Assembly: GCA_001600455.1 (NCBI GenBank)
Contig: BCKC01000008.1
Span: 1,771,345 to 1,835,344, forward strand
DNA length: 64,000 bases
Direction: 5' to 3'
Source: Endocalyx cinctus
Taxonomy: Eukaryota; Ascomycota; Sordariomycetes; Amphisphaeriales; Apiosporaceae
Part shown: positions 48,257-59,199 of the stretch, one piece after another
Position numbering within the stretch: the first letter of the stretch is position 1
How the letters are laid out: the number at the start of each line of letters is the position of its first letter
Notes under the pieces: model-generated
The model's database searches: none
Told to the model about the DNA's origin: nothing
Seen by the model: the letters and a program-made list of their open reading frames with translations, nothing else
Position numbers and translations under genes: made by a program

Positions 48257-50916
48257 TCGCTTACAACCTTTTTAGCAAGGCCATGTCGGTGATTGGAGCC
48301 CGTAGATTACGACTCGGAGAACTCAGTGGTTTATCTATGGATATTCGGACGCTAGGTGCGCTAAAAAATTAATTATTATTATACAGGGAGACAAAAAAAA
48401 ACGGCATTCAAGAATTCGAATTGATTAATTCGGCGATAGAATAATACAACAAGTTGTTGATGGAATAAGGGTTTTAGAATACGTTTCTGTATATGTATAC
48501 GTGCGTGAGGGTAACCCTTTGAGAAAGAGAATACGTTACAGGTGTTACGTAGACAGGATTTCTAGCAGTTTGAAGAAAATGCTAACCTAGCCAATTCAAC
48601 GAAGTCTTTCTTCCACATACCCAACTACCTAATGTACTTGTACATAGTATGGATATTAGAACCTCGCTATGAACAGATGTATCCTTGGTTACGTTTAAAA
48701 TGGATGATTCTTATGATTAATTTCATTCACCAGGCTAGGCGACTTTGAACGAATACATATAATTTCCTACAGTTAAGGCTATCCAAGTTCTCGGGATTTT
48801 GACCATAATAACCATATATGGTTTCGTTACTTTCTTTTTCTTGGAACCTGTCTGAGTGACCATACAACATTCTGTGGAATCATGCAGGAAAGTCTCCACC
48901 GTAATCGAAAGTGGTCGATAGAACTTCAAACATGTGCAAATGAGTGATAATTGAAAAGGTAATATCGAGCGTGGGTTCAACGAATTTGGTATGGGCGGAA
49001 TTGAAGAAGTCACCGTCGAATCCATCACCGTGCCGGGTTGACCCGTCTTTGTTCTGGTCTTTCTCGAGATCGGCAATCTGGCATCAGAAAAGTTCTTGTT
49101 TCCGAAGTGTCTCATAACGAGATCAGTATATGTATCAGTAACACCGAGGTAGTAAAATGATCATAATCATAATCCGTCAATGTCAAAGAAGCCACCAATA
49201 AATCAAAACGCTGTAATCCAGGTTATTAGTGTGATAAGGCTGGCATTAGGGATATTGATTTCTAGTAGTTGTTTTGAGTAAGCACGGACTTGATGCCTCA
49301 CTATACTACTATTACGCTACCCATGCTGCCATGGTGGGTAAGTGGGCTTCTGTCCGAGCGACTGAAATAAATTCAGGGACCTTCTTGATTAGCTAATAAT
49401 ATAGGGACAAGAGCGTTAAGAGTTAGGATGGGAGATACCTTCACGACAGGGTGCGTATCGGGAGGCTAAATAGGATGGAAATATTCCGGTTGTTTAGTAC
49501 AGAAGCTTTAAACTACCTACGAAAGCATGGTAACCCCCACGAGCAACTACATATTTTATACATAATTGTACTATGTGGTACCATCTTATATACTTATTTG
49601 GGTAACGACGATGATATACGCAAGAATGGTGTTACATCGGTTAGGAATCATTACCAAAACGCTATCAAAAAGAGCTATGTATTTTTGGAAAATCCCAAAA
49701 AGAATTTAATTGAGAGAGTGAGAGAGAGAGAGAGAGAGGGAGAAAAAAAAAACGGAGAGATTTCCATGTGTCGCGGTGTACCGGGACAGCGGCTATGCAG
49801 TGACTCCTGGGTAGCACCACGTGTGTCCAATGATTCTATATGTAACCTTAAAGGTACACTAGAAGAGAAATTATGTGAAGCAGGGGGGATAGAATTCAAG
49901 AAAGAGATAGGTACTTTGACAGTCTACACTAACTCTAACTTACTGAGAATGGCTTATTAACAGAGTATTTTGGAGACGAAAGAGGGAATCCGAAGAAAAG
50001 GAGCCGCAAAAGCTCTTTCGCGCGAGTTTTAGATATCGAAGATACCTATGTAAGTAATCCTTGAATTCCCGCCCTTTAAGACGCGTCGAATTATGTAGTG
50101 TAGCATATGTATTATGTGCATGTGAGATATACGACTAGGTTAAGGGTGGTGATAAAAAAATGATATGAACCCTGCAGGGGGGAAAAAAAGGAGACGAAAG
50201 AAAAAGGGAAAAAGATATAAGAGGGATGGTAATTCGCGAGTCATATACATTTGGTCATTCTTCGGGTACAAGACTCAGGACATTACGCTATTTGACTGAA
50301 GGACGAAAAAAAGGGAATCTGAATCAGTTGATGGTGCCACATAAAAAGCTGCAAGTTGAAACGAGCCTCAAGTTCACTGTTTCGGTTGGAGGGTGAGGAG
50401 GAGGATGTAAGATGTGACCCGAGACACCCTACTACACTACAAGTAGGTGTAGTCGAAATATCGGAAAGAAATACTGCCAGGCCTTTTTTCCCCTCCAAAA
50501 TATGGAGGCGGACGGGGTGAATAGGAAGAGGAGTGGATTCTCTAATTAAATAAAATTTGCCCATATCGAGAATACGTGTCGTGTATATTGTAAAAAAAAA
50601 CACGTTCAAATCTTTAGCGTACGTTGGATTATATGGCATGTACATAATAGTAATGAATTGTATCTGGATAGAGTAAGGATCTTATGTAGACCCGGACATT
50701 ATCTTGAATGGGTCTAGTCGGCAATGCGCTCCGGGTAATGTGACGATACTCTCTAACGGCCTTTTTTTTTTTTTTTTTTTTCTCTCTTTCCTCTTCTTCC
50801 TGGTACTTGAATCGCGAAAATATTATATGCGGATGTACACTTTTAATTTCCTAAACATCCTATACCTAGTAGTTTACAATAACTGAACTCTTTCTTTCCC
50901 GAATGCTGACATATCT

Positions 50917-50920
<4 letters not shown>

Positions 50921-50947
<27 letters not shown>
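50921..50947. repeat. 27-base poly-A tract
   Basis: The longest homopolymer in the window, non-coding. Confidence 0.95.
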
Positions 50948-51705
50948 GGTATTATAAGCATGGTTTGGTAGGGTTTAATAGGACAGGCTCGTTAACGAAG
51001 TTTTGCGACGGCTACCAACGTGGTGGATAAAAAAAAAAAAGTGTCTGAAGCTTAAGCTGCACAGTGACGAAACAATTCATTAGTTGGGAAGAACTGCACT
51101 AAAGAAAAAAAAATATACTGGGTAATCTAACTTCGTTTGGCCAAGTAACCGCGGGAACACTGTTACTCATTAACTTTCCAAATTGATTTGTAACGGGGTC
51201 TTCTATAATCAACTTTTTTCTTTTGTCCCCTTCTCCTCCTGAATAGGATAAGTTAAAAGACGTTATGGAAATTCAAGATCTTATTAATGATTCAGTGTAA
51301 CCTACTCTTTGAATCGCATGGATAATTTAGTGATGAAGAAACTTTAAAATAAAATCTCCTATTCACAGTACAACAATAACCTGGAAATCTCGGGGAGGGA
51401 TTATATGTACTTGTACAAAGTACAGATTGAACATAGGAATGAGATTCAACGGTTTCGGTAATAGATACTTAAGTACTTAACTTATCTGCTGGACCTGCCC
51501 AGGGCTTTCATCCTACACTAATGAAATACCTGGTAAGTCAGTAATCAATATCTTTTTAACCAACAGAATTTTATTCTCAAGGTTTCTTCTTTGAGACTTC
51601 TTGTCCTTATCGTTTAGTTGTTTTGAGATATAGTATGGCCGCTTACATACATAATAGAGTGTACATAGTACAGAGTAGAACTCGAGAGTGTATTACTCTT
51701 GTTTT

Positions 51706-51743
51706 CCATATCACAGTAGATATTCCATATCACTGTAGATATA
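51706..51743. repeat. two tandem 19-bp units
   Basis: TTCCATATCACAGTAGATA is repeated directly with one mismatch (CACAG to CACTG). Confidence 0.85.
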
Positions 51744-51989
51744 TATGAAGAGTATAATATCAAGAATATAATATCACGTATTGAGAATGTGTAATAAATA
51801 TTATTTATATATATCCTACATATAGGTATAGATAGACAATACCTAAACTTCTATCAAGAAAGATCTAGTGTATCCAGAGAGATATGTAGAAACGTTCCTG
51901 TTGGAATACTTAACTTATTTTGTACTTAGTTGCCCTGAAGATAGCGTAGGTACATACTGTGAATGTCACTGTATACGTTACTTACTTAG

Positions 51990-52009
51990 GTACCTACCTA
52001 GGTAGGTAC
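51990..52009. repeat. 20-bp perfect palindrome of the CCTAGG type
   Basis: GTACCTACCTAGGTAGGTAC equals its own reverse complement. Related TAGGTA/TACCTA elements occur at several other gene-free sites in the window. Confidence 0.9.
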
Positions 52010-53283
52010 TGCTTAAATCCATATATGCATAAGTACCCGTACCCAGTAAATAATAATAATAAGTACCCCTTTCTATCCTTATCCTTTCCCCCTCCCCGTT
52101 TTCTTAACCCGGTCGGTTGATCAATTGGTTATTCACTCCAATAAAATAATAGTAAGTAAAGTACAGCTGTTTGAAGTATTTTTTTTTCCCTCTTCCTCTT
52201 TAAATGGATAAGCTATACTGTATGTATATATTATGGAGTATACGTATTATGTATTATTTCAAAAAGTAAAATTTCCCCCATTTTGATTCTTCACAGTTGC
52301 CGCCTCCCTTTTCTTTTTTTTCTCCCACCATCACCCGCGTCTACGGTCCATAATCTAACCGTCCATATCGTTTTTTGTCTCCCTCCTCTCTACCTCACTC
52401 TCCCTGTATCATATTGAGAGCGCGTGTATTGAGAGTGGTGCCGTCCTTTCTTTTTTTTTTCTTCTGATCTTTTTTCTTTTCTTCTCCCACTTACATCTTC
52501 ACTCCTTTTTTTTCAGCTATAGAGCAAAAAAAAAGTTAGCAATAATTAATCGCCGTCACTATCGATTGTGACCCTTAGTTTTTGTCAAAACGAAGATTGT
52601 GTGCGTGTATGTAAGGAACTTTGTGTGAAGGATTGAATTTATAACTTGATTTTTTAATTTTGGTAAGTCAAAACTGAAATATCTATGTTTGTTTTATTTT
52701 ATTATTATTTTTTCTTTCTTTTTCTATCTTCCCGAAAAAAAAAATGCGCGACGACCAAGTAATACCAAAATATCTATGCTATTATTTGCGCGCCAGCGAA
52801 ACGTTTTAAGGACGAATGAGAGCCGAGGCCGAGCTTAATCTCAAAAATTTTCCACCCTTTCAATCAACACGCTCATGTCTCGCCAGAGACCCGACTTCGC
52901 CGAATACACTACATCATCATTTCTTGTACACCAAGAAAATTCAACTCATTTTCAACGACACTGAGTGCGCTTTTGGGCTGTGCGAATAATTGATACTTCT
53001 TTTTGAATCTGAGCGACGGATCGAATCAGTCAATCTGTACCTTGTCGCATTCATTGTCCATCTATTGAACACACAGCGCTCTTACCTACGTTGAAGAATT
53101 GTCTTTGTCATTTTTGCTGGATTATTTGTATACACCAGACTAATGATAATTTCTAGAGGAACTATTAGGCGCCAAACAGTTGCCCGATACCCTTACTTTT
53201 ATACTCGATAATATAAACCCTATCAGGCCATTATACCCTCTGCTGCACCCAGTCAGTTTCAGCCTGTATCAACTCTAGATATC

Positions 53284-55072
53284 ATGTCGCAATACTACGG
53301 AGAATCGCAATGGTCTGCCAGCGGCCCTGCGCCGTCTACGTGGGATCACCAGACTCCCCCGCCGCCTCCTACACGATCGGGTGAGTGCAAAGCACGGGTT
53401 GAGTTCAAAATACGAGTGTGCAAGATAGCTGATGAGTTTTTTTCTGTTTAGGCGCCAGCTCTGCTATCCCGCGCGAGGAGTCTTCCGCTTTCTCCTACCA
53501 AATCGAGGGTATGTCACAATCAAAACAAATTAAAAACAAACAATAAAACCCCCCGGAGTTCGTCTGCTCGGGAGACCTCCCGATAACCTGGGTGTATTCA
53601 ACTACACCAATCCACCATCCCTGTGTTCTGTGTGTTCACGGGAAATGCTTGCCGGCATTCGGTGGCCCGTATAGATATGGAGGGTTAATACGTATCAGAT
53701 GGTTTACATGACTAACGGAATAATGAATAGAGGTTGAGCGAGCTATCGACAATCTGGTTAAGAGCGGAAAGATGTTCGGTCCTCTCGCCCGCCGTGAGTT
53801 TACCCCATATTCAGCGCTGCGATAATCCTGAACTGCCGGAAATATTTGATGGCAGACTTAGCAAGAATAACTAGCTAACCCATATCAGACGGTCGAGTTG
53901 CTTCTGGACCAGGCCCTCGACCTCATTCCATGGAATTCGGTGACGCGCGAGGCGGACACGTTGGTCCTAACTTGCAGAATTTTTATGCCGCTCAGCGACA
54001 TCAATCTTCGCGCGGTTCCAATGAGGCGGAGCAAATGATGCAGGCCAAGCGGAGGATGGCGGCTCAACGGGAGCGAGAGCTTCGAAATTATCATCAAGAG
54101 CAGCAATATAACCGAAGTAGGCCACCCTCTTCTGTATAGCACAAAACATGCATCGAAATTCAAAACAAACCAAAAAAAAAAAAAAGTTGAACCGACGGCT
54201 TCACCCTGTTCCGTGATTCTTATTCGGGTCCACCCGTCTTTCAAAATGTTCCATGAAGATCACGTAAAGCCTTTCAGCATCATGTCATGCGTCGTCACTC
54301 CATTGTCGCCTTCTCATCTTTATTTATTAGATGAATAGTTGCTAACGTATGCATCTTGATAGATGTTCTCGCTGATATGTCTTATAATGGCAAAGCCGAT
54401 CGTGCTCTCAGCCCAGGCGGTATGTCCGAGGAAGCCCGCCGTGACCTTGTCGCGCGTCCGCGCAGTGCCTTATACGGCGAAGGCTGCTTTAACGATGGTA
54501 ACGCTAACCGACCTGGGAATGTAGGCCTACCGAGTGCTTCGGCAGCTCACCGCGGTCCTTCGCCGCTCGCATATGACTACCGACAGGGCCCCCCGCCACC
54601 TCACTCCGAAGGGGGACCCCAAACCAACGATGCGCAAGCCCAGTCTCGCGCCAATAGTAACGCGAGCCCTCAATCCAACCCGCCAACTAACATGGGTGTT
54701 TTTGAGAACGCCGTAGGCCAACAGGCCAACCGTACCAACAACTCGTCGCCAACCGGTGGTTCGCCTCCTCGTGCTGGTGGAAACTCTAAGTCTAACCAGA
54801 CCAGCAACACCGTTGCGCCAATCGGTACCCGACCTTCTGGGGCTGCGCCTCCCAACAATTTGAACAAACGCGCGACTACCCCGCTGCCTTCGCCTCTGAG
54901 CCACGGCATTTCCTCCGGCGGTATTGATGAGAACGGGCAGACCGTCCCAACTTCGGGTGCGCCTACTAACCCGCCTAGCGCCTCGGCTGATGGCTTCAAC
55001 GGATGGTCCAACCGCACCAGCGTCTGGGGAAACAAATCGAACCTAGGGGTCCAGGCGAGTGTCTGGGGTTAA
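53284..55072 (+). CDS. low-complexity ascomycete protein of unknown function
   Basis: Five exons (53284-53380, 53452-53508, 53731-53793, 53889-54116, 54363-55072) encode 384 residues, with donors GTGAGT, GTATGT, GTGAGT and GTAGGC. It starts MSQYYGESQWSASGPAPSTW. The core, split by introns, reads QIEEVERAIDNLVKSGKMFG, GPNLQNFYAAQRHQSSR and NEAEQMMQAKRRMAAQRERE, then LRNYHQEQQYNRNVLADMSY and a GGMSEEARRDLVARPRSALY helix. The rest is Pro/Ser/Asn/Gly-rich disordered sequence with VGQQANRT, APIGTRPS and KRATTPLPSPLSHG. The end has two copies of a SVWG motif (TSVWGNKSNLGVQASVWG). From memory this looks like a conserved but unstudied Pezizomycotina protein; the helix rich in Gln, Arg and Glu may be a coiled coil. 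No enzyme domain is present. A long pyrimidine-rich leader precedes it. Confidence 0.82.
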
Positions 55073-57443
55073 TTTAACAATATCGTTGTAAGAGGGGGAC
55101 TTTGGTGTTTAGGGACTTCGTCTAAAGGAGCATGTTTTCAAGAGAATCCGCAACATTATGGTGTTCAGGTCGGTTGGTTTCCAAGGGGCCAGGCGAGGGA
55201 ACAAAGTATATCCAGATATCCAGCATCATCAGCATGGGTGTTAAGGCCTTTTGACGACAAAACGGAAACGCATAGGTTGTTTTTTTATTTTCTCGGGGAC
55301 AGCACACAAGGGTGGAAAAGCTTATTATTTCTATCAGGAGTTTCGTTATTTCTTTTTTACCTATTTTCCCTTATCTTTCTTTTCCGGCCTGATACCACCC
55401 ACTTCTACGATATATAAAGGAGGCTTGGCGCTCACAACAGAAAAACATCATTTTTTGAAACATTCGGGAAAACGAATTTTGGAGGCGTCTTCAGAGGCAA
55501 ACGGAAGGAGGGTCAATAAGGACGGGAAGCGAGCATGTTGGGGGGATTAGTAAAGTAATGAGAAGTGGAAAAAAAATGCAAGAAAATAAAGGCGGGCAAG
55601 GAAAACGACACGGAACGGTACCTTCATCTCTACATAAAGCAAAACTGGACAAAAAAAAACATAGGAACGGCATACGGAAGGGAAGGTTAGGCGGGCATGA
55701 GTTGTTTTCGGGTGCAAGCTTCGAGCTGAAATTTGTTGTAATTTTTTTTTCTGTGCGTTTTAAATGGGGATTGTATTGTTCGCTTTTCTTATTCGCTTGG
55801 GTACACGGCACTTTTTTTTTTACAGTAGTATTTTTTTTTGGTACTGGCACTGGGGGCAAGGTTCGGAGTTGTTCATTGTCGTTGCTGCATGAGACTGATA
55901 AGAGTGAGAGAAAGAAGCAAAGAATAATCACTACTACTGCTACCATTACATATCAACGATTTTCACGGTCTGAGGCATTATTACGGAGTAGAATGAAGGG
56001 TAAAAAAGAGATGAAGATGAAGGTGCGGTGTTGTTGATCGATTTATACGCTTGTGAAAGGTAACTGGGTAGGAAATGGTGTTTTATCTTCCGGTTTTAAG
56101 GCTCTTACTGTCTGCGCATATTTCAGGGGCGAAGGTCAAGCCAAAGAATGTAGCTATTTCTCGAGCGCAGGTGGGTAGTAAGTACGTGATGAGTATGAAG
56201 AGGGATGTTCCATCTCTATACCACCGGGCTTGCGGATCACAGGACAATCGAATAGCACCATTTTTTTATATCGAAATAGAGTAACACTCTTACGCGCGTG
56301 GAATAGCACTGATTCACCTAGGGACCAAACTTGATAGTAGAGTTGTTTTCTTTATGACAGGATGGAACTATCTCATCTGATCTACTTATGGCGAGTAAAA
56401 TGTAATACGTAGGGGGTTTGTTTCTCTACACCTCCCAATGGAATATCTCAGCCTCGTCTACATCTTTTTCCTTTCTATCCCTCGAGAGATGAAGTTATGT
56501 CACAGTCTACCTAAGTAACCAACTAGCCAGCTAGGCAAGTTTGGAGAGAAGGACAGCCGGTAAATATCGCCCTATCGAGTGATGAGATTATATTTAGTTA
56601 GTTAGCTGTTATATCTATGGCGGTTGAAAAAAAGGGGGAAGAAAAAAAAGTTTCTACAAGCGCCAGCTGTGCAGGCAAACTCACGTGTATATTCATTTCC
56701 CTTGATCTACCGATGCCATCCAATAGAATAGATACAGAGAGAGATGGCGTTGCCGAGAATAATATCTCAGTCGTAATATTCCTTCAATCTGCATGCACAG
56801 ACATCGTATCAGTAACATAAAAATGCTGTTGGGTTAATGACTCAAATAAAACCACTGAGATACGAGTAATGCATCAAAGAAAACTTGTCGCAAGATTTGA
56901 GAGTAACAACAAATGAGAACGTATCATGTTTGATTGCTGGTTGGTTCAGATAGCCCTCTATGCCGGCCTCATATCATTGTATCAGATCGTTTGATAGGTG
57001 TGGAAGTAACAACATTTCCTCGACACATGTATATATATACATATATCACAAGGCCTCATCCTGTTTCTTATTTGCACCATGGATGTTACCAGTCTGGTCC
57101 TAATGCTACGTGAACGTTCCCTCAATCCTAACCGTTTTGGATGCTCTTTTTTTTTTTTTTTTTTGTTATTTTCTTAGATAAACTTCTAATCTACAGGCGC
57201 ATGATGTGAGGCAAAGTGAGGAGGAGACATTACTCTTGAATATTTCGGTATCGAAAACAAGGGAATGGACACGGTTATTATACAATTTCTCTACAGATCA
57301 GATTCACTCTAACAGAGACGAAAAGATAATAAATAATAAAGAAAATGCTCATACGAAATAATAATAATAATAATGGTAATTAATGGTAAAGGTAATAAAT
57401 AAAAAGAAATTTTGCGCAAGGGGCAAAAAAAGAAAATCCCAAT
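55073..57443. other. intergenic region, no supported gene
   Basis: The left part is the 3' UTR of the 384-residue protein gene. Open frames up to 159 codons (55558-56037, and its antisense partner) are Lys/Phe-rich and built on homopolymers, so they are not accepted. Confidence 0.55.
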
Positions 57444-57532
57444 CTCCCAATGGGGGAATCGAACCCTCGGCTTCACGGATGTTTCTCTTCGCAGATGAAA
57501 ACGTGAAATGTTAACCACTACACCAATTGGGA
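57444..57532 (-). tRNA. tRNA-Glu (anticodon UUC) with a 17-nt intron
   Basis: The acceptor arms TCCCAAT and ATTGGGA pair perfectly over seven positions, with G as discriminator. The D arm GTGTAGTGGTTAACAT is that of fungal tRNA-Glu. The anticodon stem TCACG/CGTGA encloses loop TTTTCA plus C with anticodon TTC, interrupted after position 37 by TCTGCGAAGAGAAACAT. The T arm GAGGGTTCGATTCCCCC has one A-C mismatch in the stem. Removing the intron leaves 72 nt, the standard length. An oligo-T tract lies just past the 3' end on the minus strand (plus-strand A runs at 57425-57435), fitting pol III termination. Confidence 0.88.
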
Positions 57533-57614
57533 TTGTTGACAGTCTACCTATTATCTAATACTATATATCCTTCCCACTTAATCGGTGTTATTTCGGCAAT
57601 ATAGATTATCCGAT

Positions 57615-57649
57615 TAGCCTAGTGGATATACCAATTGTGGGTTCAATCC
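57615..57649 (+). other. pol III A-box and B-box-like pair, tRNA or SINE relic
   Basis: TAGCCTAGTGG at 57615-57625 fits the A-box consensus, and GGTTCAATCC at 57640-57649 fits the B-box. They are only 14 bp apart, too close for an intact tRNA, and no acceptor stem is seen. Confidence 0.35.
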
Positions 57650-59030
57650 TTCCTAGACGCAAGGTGACAGGCAAGGTGGAGGTGTAAAATCTTTTCAGTC
57701 ATCCACCACACAGACTGTCTGTGCACTCTTCTGTTAAATGACAGCGGAGTCGTCTCGTGTAAACTTGCCCTGGCTGACTGCTAGAGATTCCGCAAAGTTC
57801 GGATAATTATATATTTTGTCTTATGTTGGTCGGAATACCGCTTTATACATACCTACTAATTTACCTGTCTTGCCAACGACAGAGACAGACAGATAGTCCT
57901 TCTCATAATAACTTACAAGTAGACCACAGAGTATTTGTTTAAAATATGCTTTACACCACAGGCAGAAGTTATGGATGATACTACTCTACAAGACATTGTA
58001 TGAGAAATTTCATCTCGGTCTCGTCCTCGGATTTTCATCTTAGATTCGTGTTGGGGGCCATAAGAAAGATTCAAGCTCTGTCTGATGAACTCACACGAGA
58101 AATGGTTACTGTTTTTCCTCCCTTTCTCCTCGTTATAATCTCTACTTGGAAATGGATGAGCCCGTCGTCGTATTATTCGACGCCTTCGTATTAGTCCAAT
58201 CGTACACAAGTGGATAAGAACAGCTTGAAGCCCCGGTAGTTCAGTTGGGGGGAAAAAAAAGGGTATATTCTCTCTCGTAGTGGTAGGTCAGTGGATTCGT
58301 TTTGTAGGTTAATACCGCGATCTCTCCCAGGGGCTGTTTTCGAATTAAAAATTGGGCGGTCGAATTCTACTCTGAATGATAAGTAATATCCATTCCTATA
58401 TGTATCGCTCATATGTCAATAGTGGTTTGCAACTATCTTTATGGGCATTCATATTGAGCTGCCTCGAGCGAACTTGAGGAGATTTGGAGTTTCTGAATAG
58501 TGGTCGAAATGGTCAAGCTTAGAGCACTATATCGATGACTGCTCCTTTTTTTATTATTATTGTGGGTGCCGTCACGTATCAATATCGAATCAAGATACTC
58601 ATAGGCCCACCCAGCGCTATTTCTGAACCGATGAAATAATCCAAAATCCTTATCCTAGATCTGCAATTTTGATTCGTTCTGGTCTTATGGGAGGTCGTAC
58701 TGGGGAAGGCCGGGGTACAAAAGCGCACATTTTCCCAAAGGCGTCACAACTTACTGAGATTGTTTGACAATAGGTATGACTTAGACAGGAAACCGTGGAT
58801 ATAAAAGCGTAATATTTTGCTTGCTGATACTACCAGGAGTGGGCTCTGGAATGCATGTTTTCTCTTTTTGATCGTGTCCGAAATCATTGAGATATAATGC
58901 GATTCTTGATAAGGCTGTGTGATTTTGAGTATTTGACATCCTTTTAATCAGTTCGAGACCCTCGTGCCATTTCTTAGGCACGAGATTTCCGGGCGCTTAC
59001 AGCTAGTTCTTTTTGGGTTGGGTATTCGCA

Positions 59031-59036
59031 TATAAA
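59031..59036 (+). promoter_or_regulatory. TATA-like box upstream of the phosphorylase-domain gene
   Basis: GCATATAAAGG lies 164 bp before the ATG at 59200, with pyrimidine-containing sequence between. Placement fits a focused promoter; inference only. Confidence 0.4.
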
Positions 59037-59199
59037 GGATGACACGGAAAATTCAGCTTCGGATCAGAACACGCGTTCTTGACTACACTGCTCAGTCACT
59101 ACGGTCTATCAATACGGGGTTGTATCAAACATAAGCGAGTCTCTTTAATATAAGCTTACTTAGTAGCTGATCAAATTAGCTCAATTATCAACGGCCAGC

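Larger units (their letters stand above)
43856..53283. other. long gene-poor stretch
   Basis: 9.4 kb with only one weak coding candidate (47887-48114). It contains simple repeats (TA run at 44655-44673, ATATCGA triplication at 47476-47496, GA run near 49717-49738, A27 at 50921-50947), a 45-nt hairpin at 48212-48256, a 20-bp palindrome at 51990-52009, and an ambiguous base at 44170. The right end (about 52300-53283) is pyrimidine-rich and is probably promoter and leader of the 53284 gene. Confidence 0.55.
57533..59199. other. intergenic region with a pol III box-like pair
   Basis: Mostly A/T-rich without a supported gene. It includes an A-box/B-box pair at 57615-57649 (listed separately), a degenerate tRNA-like sequence near 58232, and at 59031-59036 a TATAAA element placed 164 bp before the phosphorylase-domain gene. 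Confidence 0.55.

Noticed and set aside
49451..49960. 169-codon plus-strand open frame
   Set aside because: Its first codon is not ATG, it includes a GA microsatellite (REREREG) and an A run, and shows no family features.
55558..56037. 159-codon plus frame and 151-codon antisense frame
   Set aside because: Both are dominated by Lys/Phe codons from homopolymers in a 3' flank.
58232..58345. tRNA-like start (GCCCCGGTAGTTCAGTTGG) with a partly complementary 3' end
   Set aside because: No T arm, no anticodon stem, an A run in the middle; at most a degenerate tRNA.
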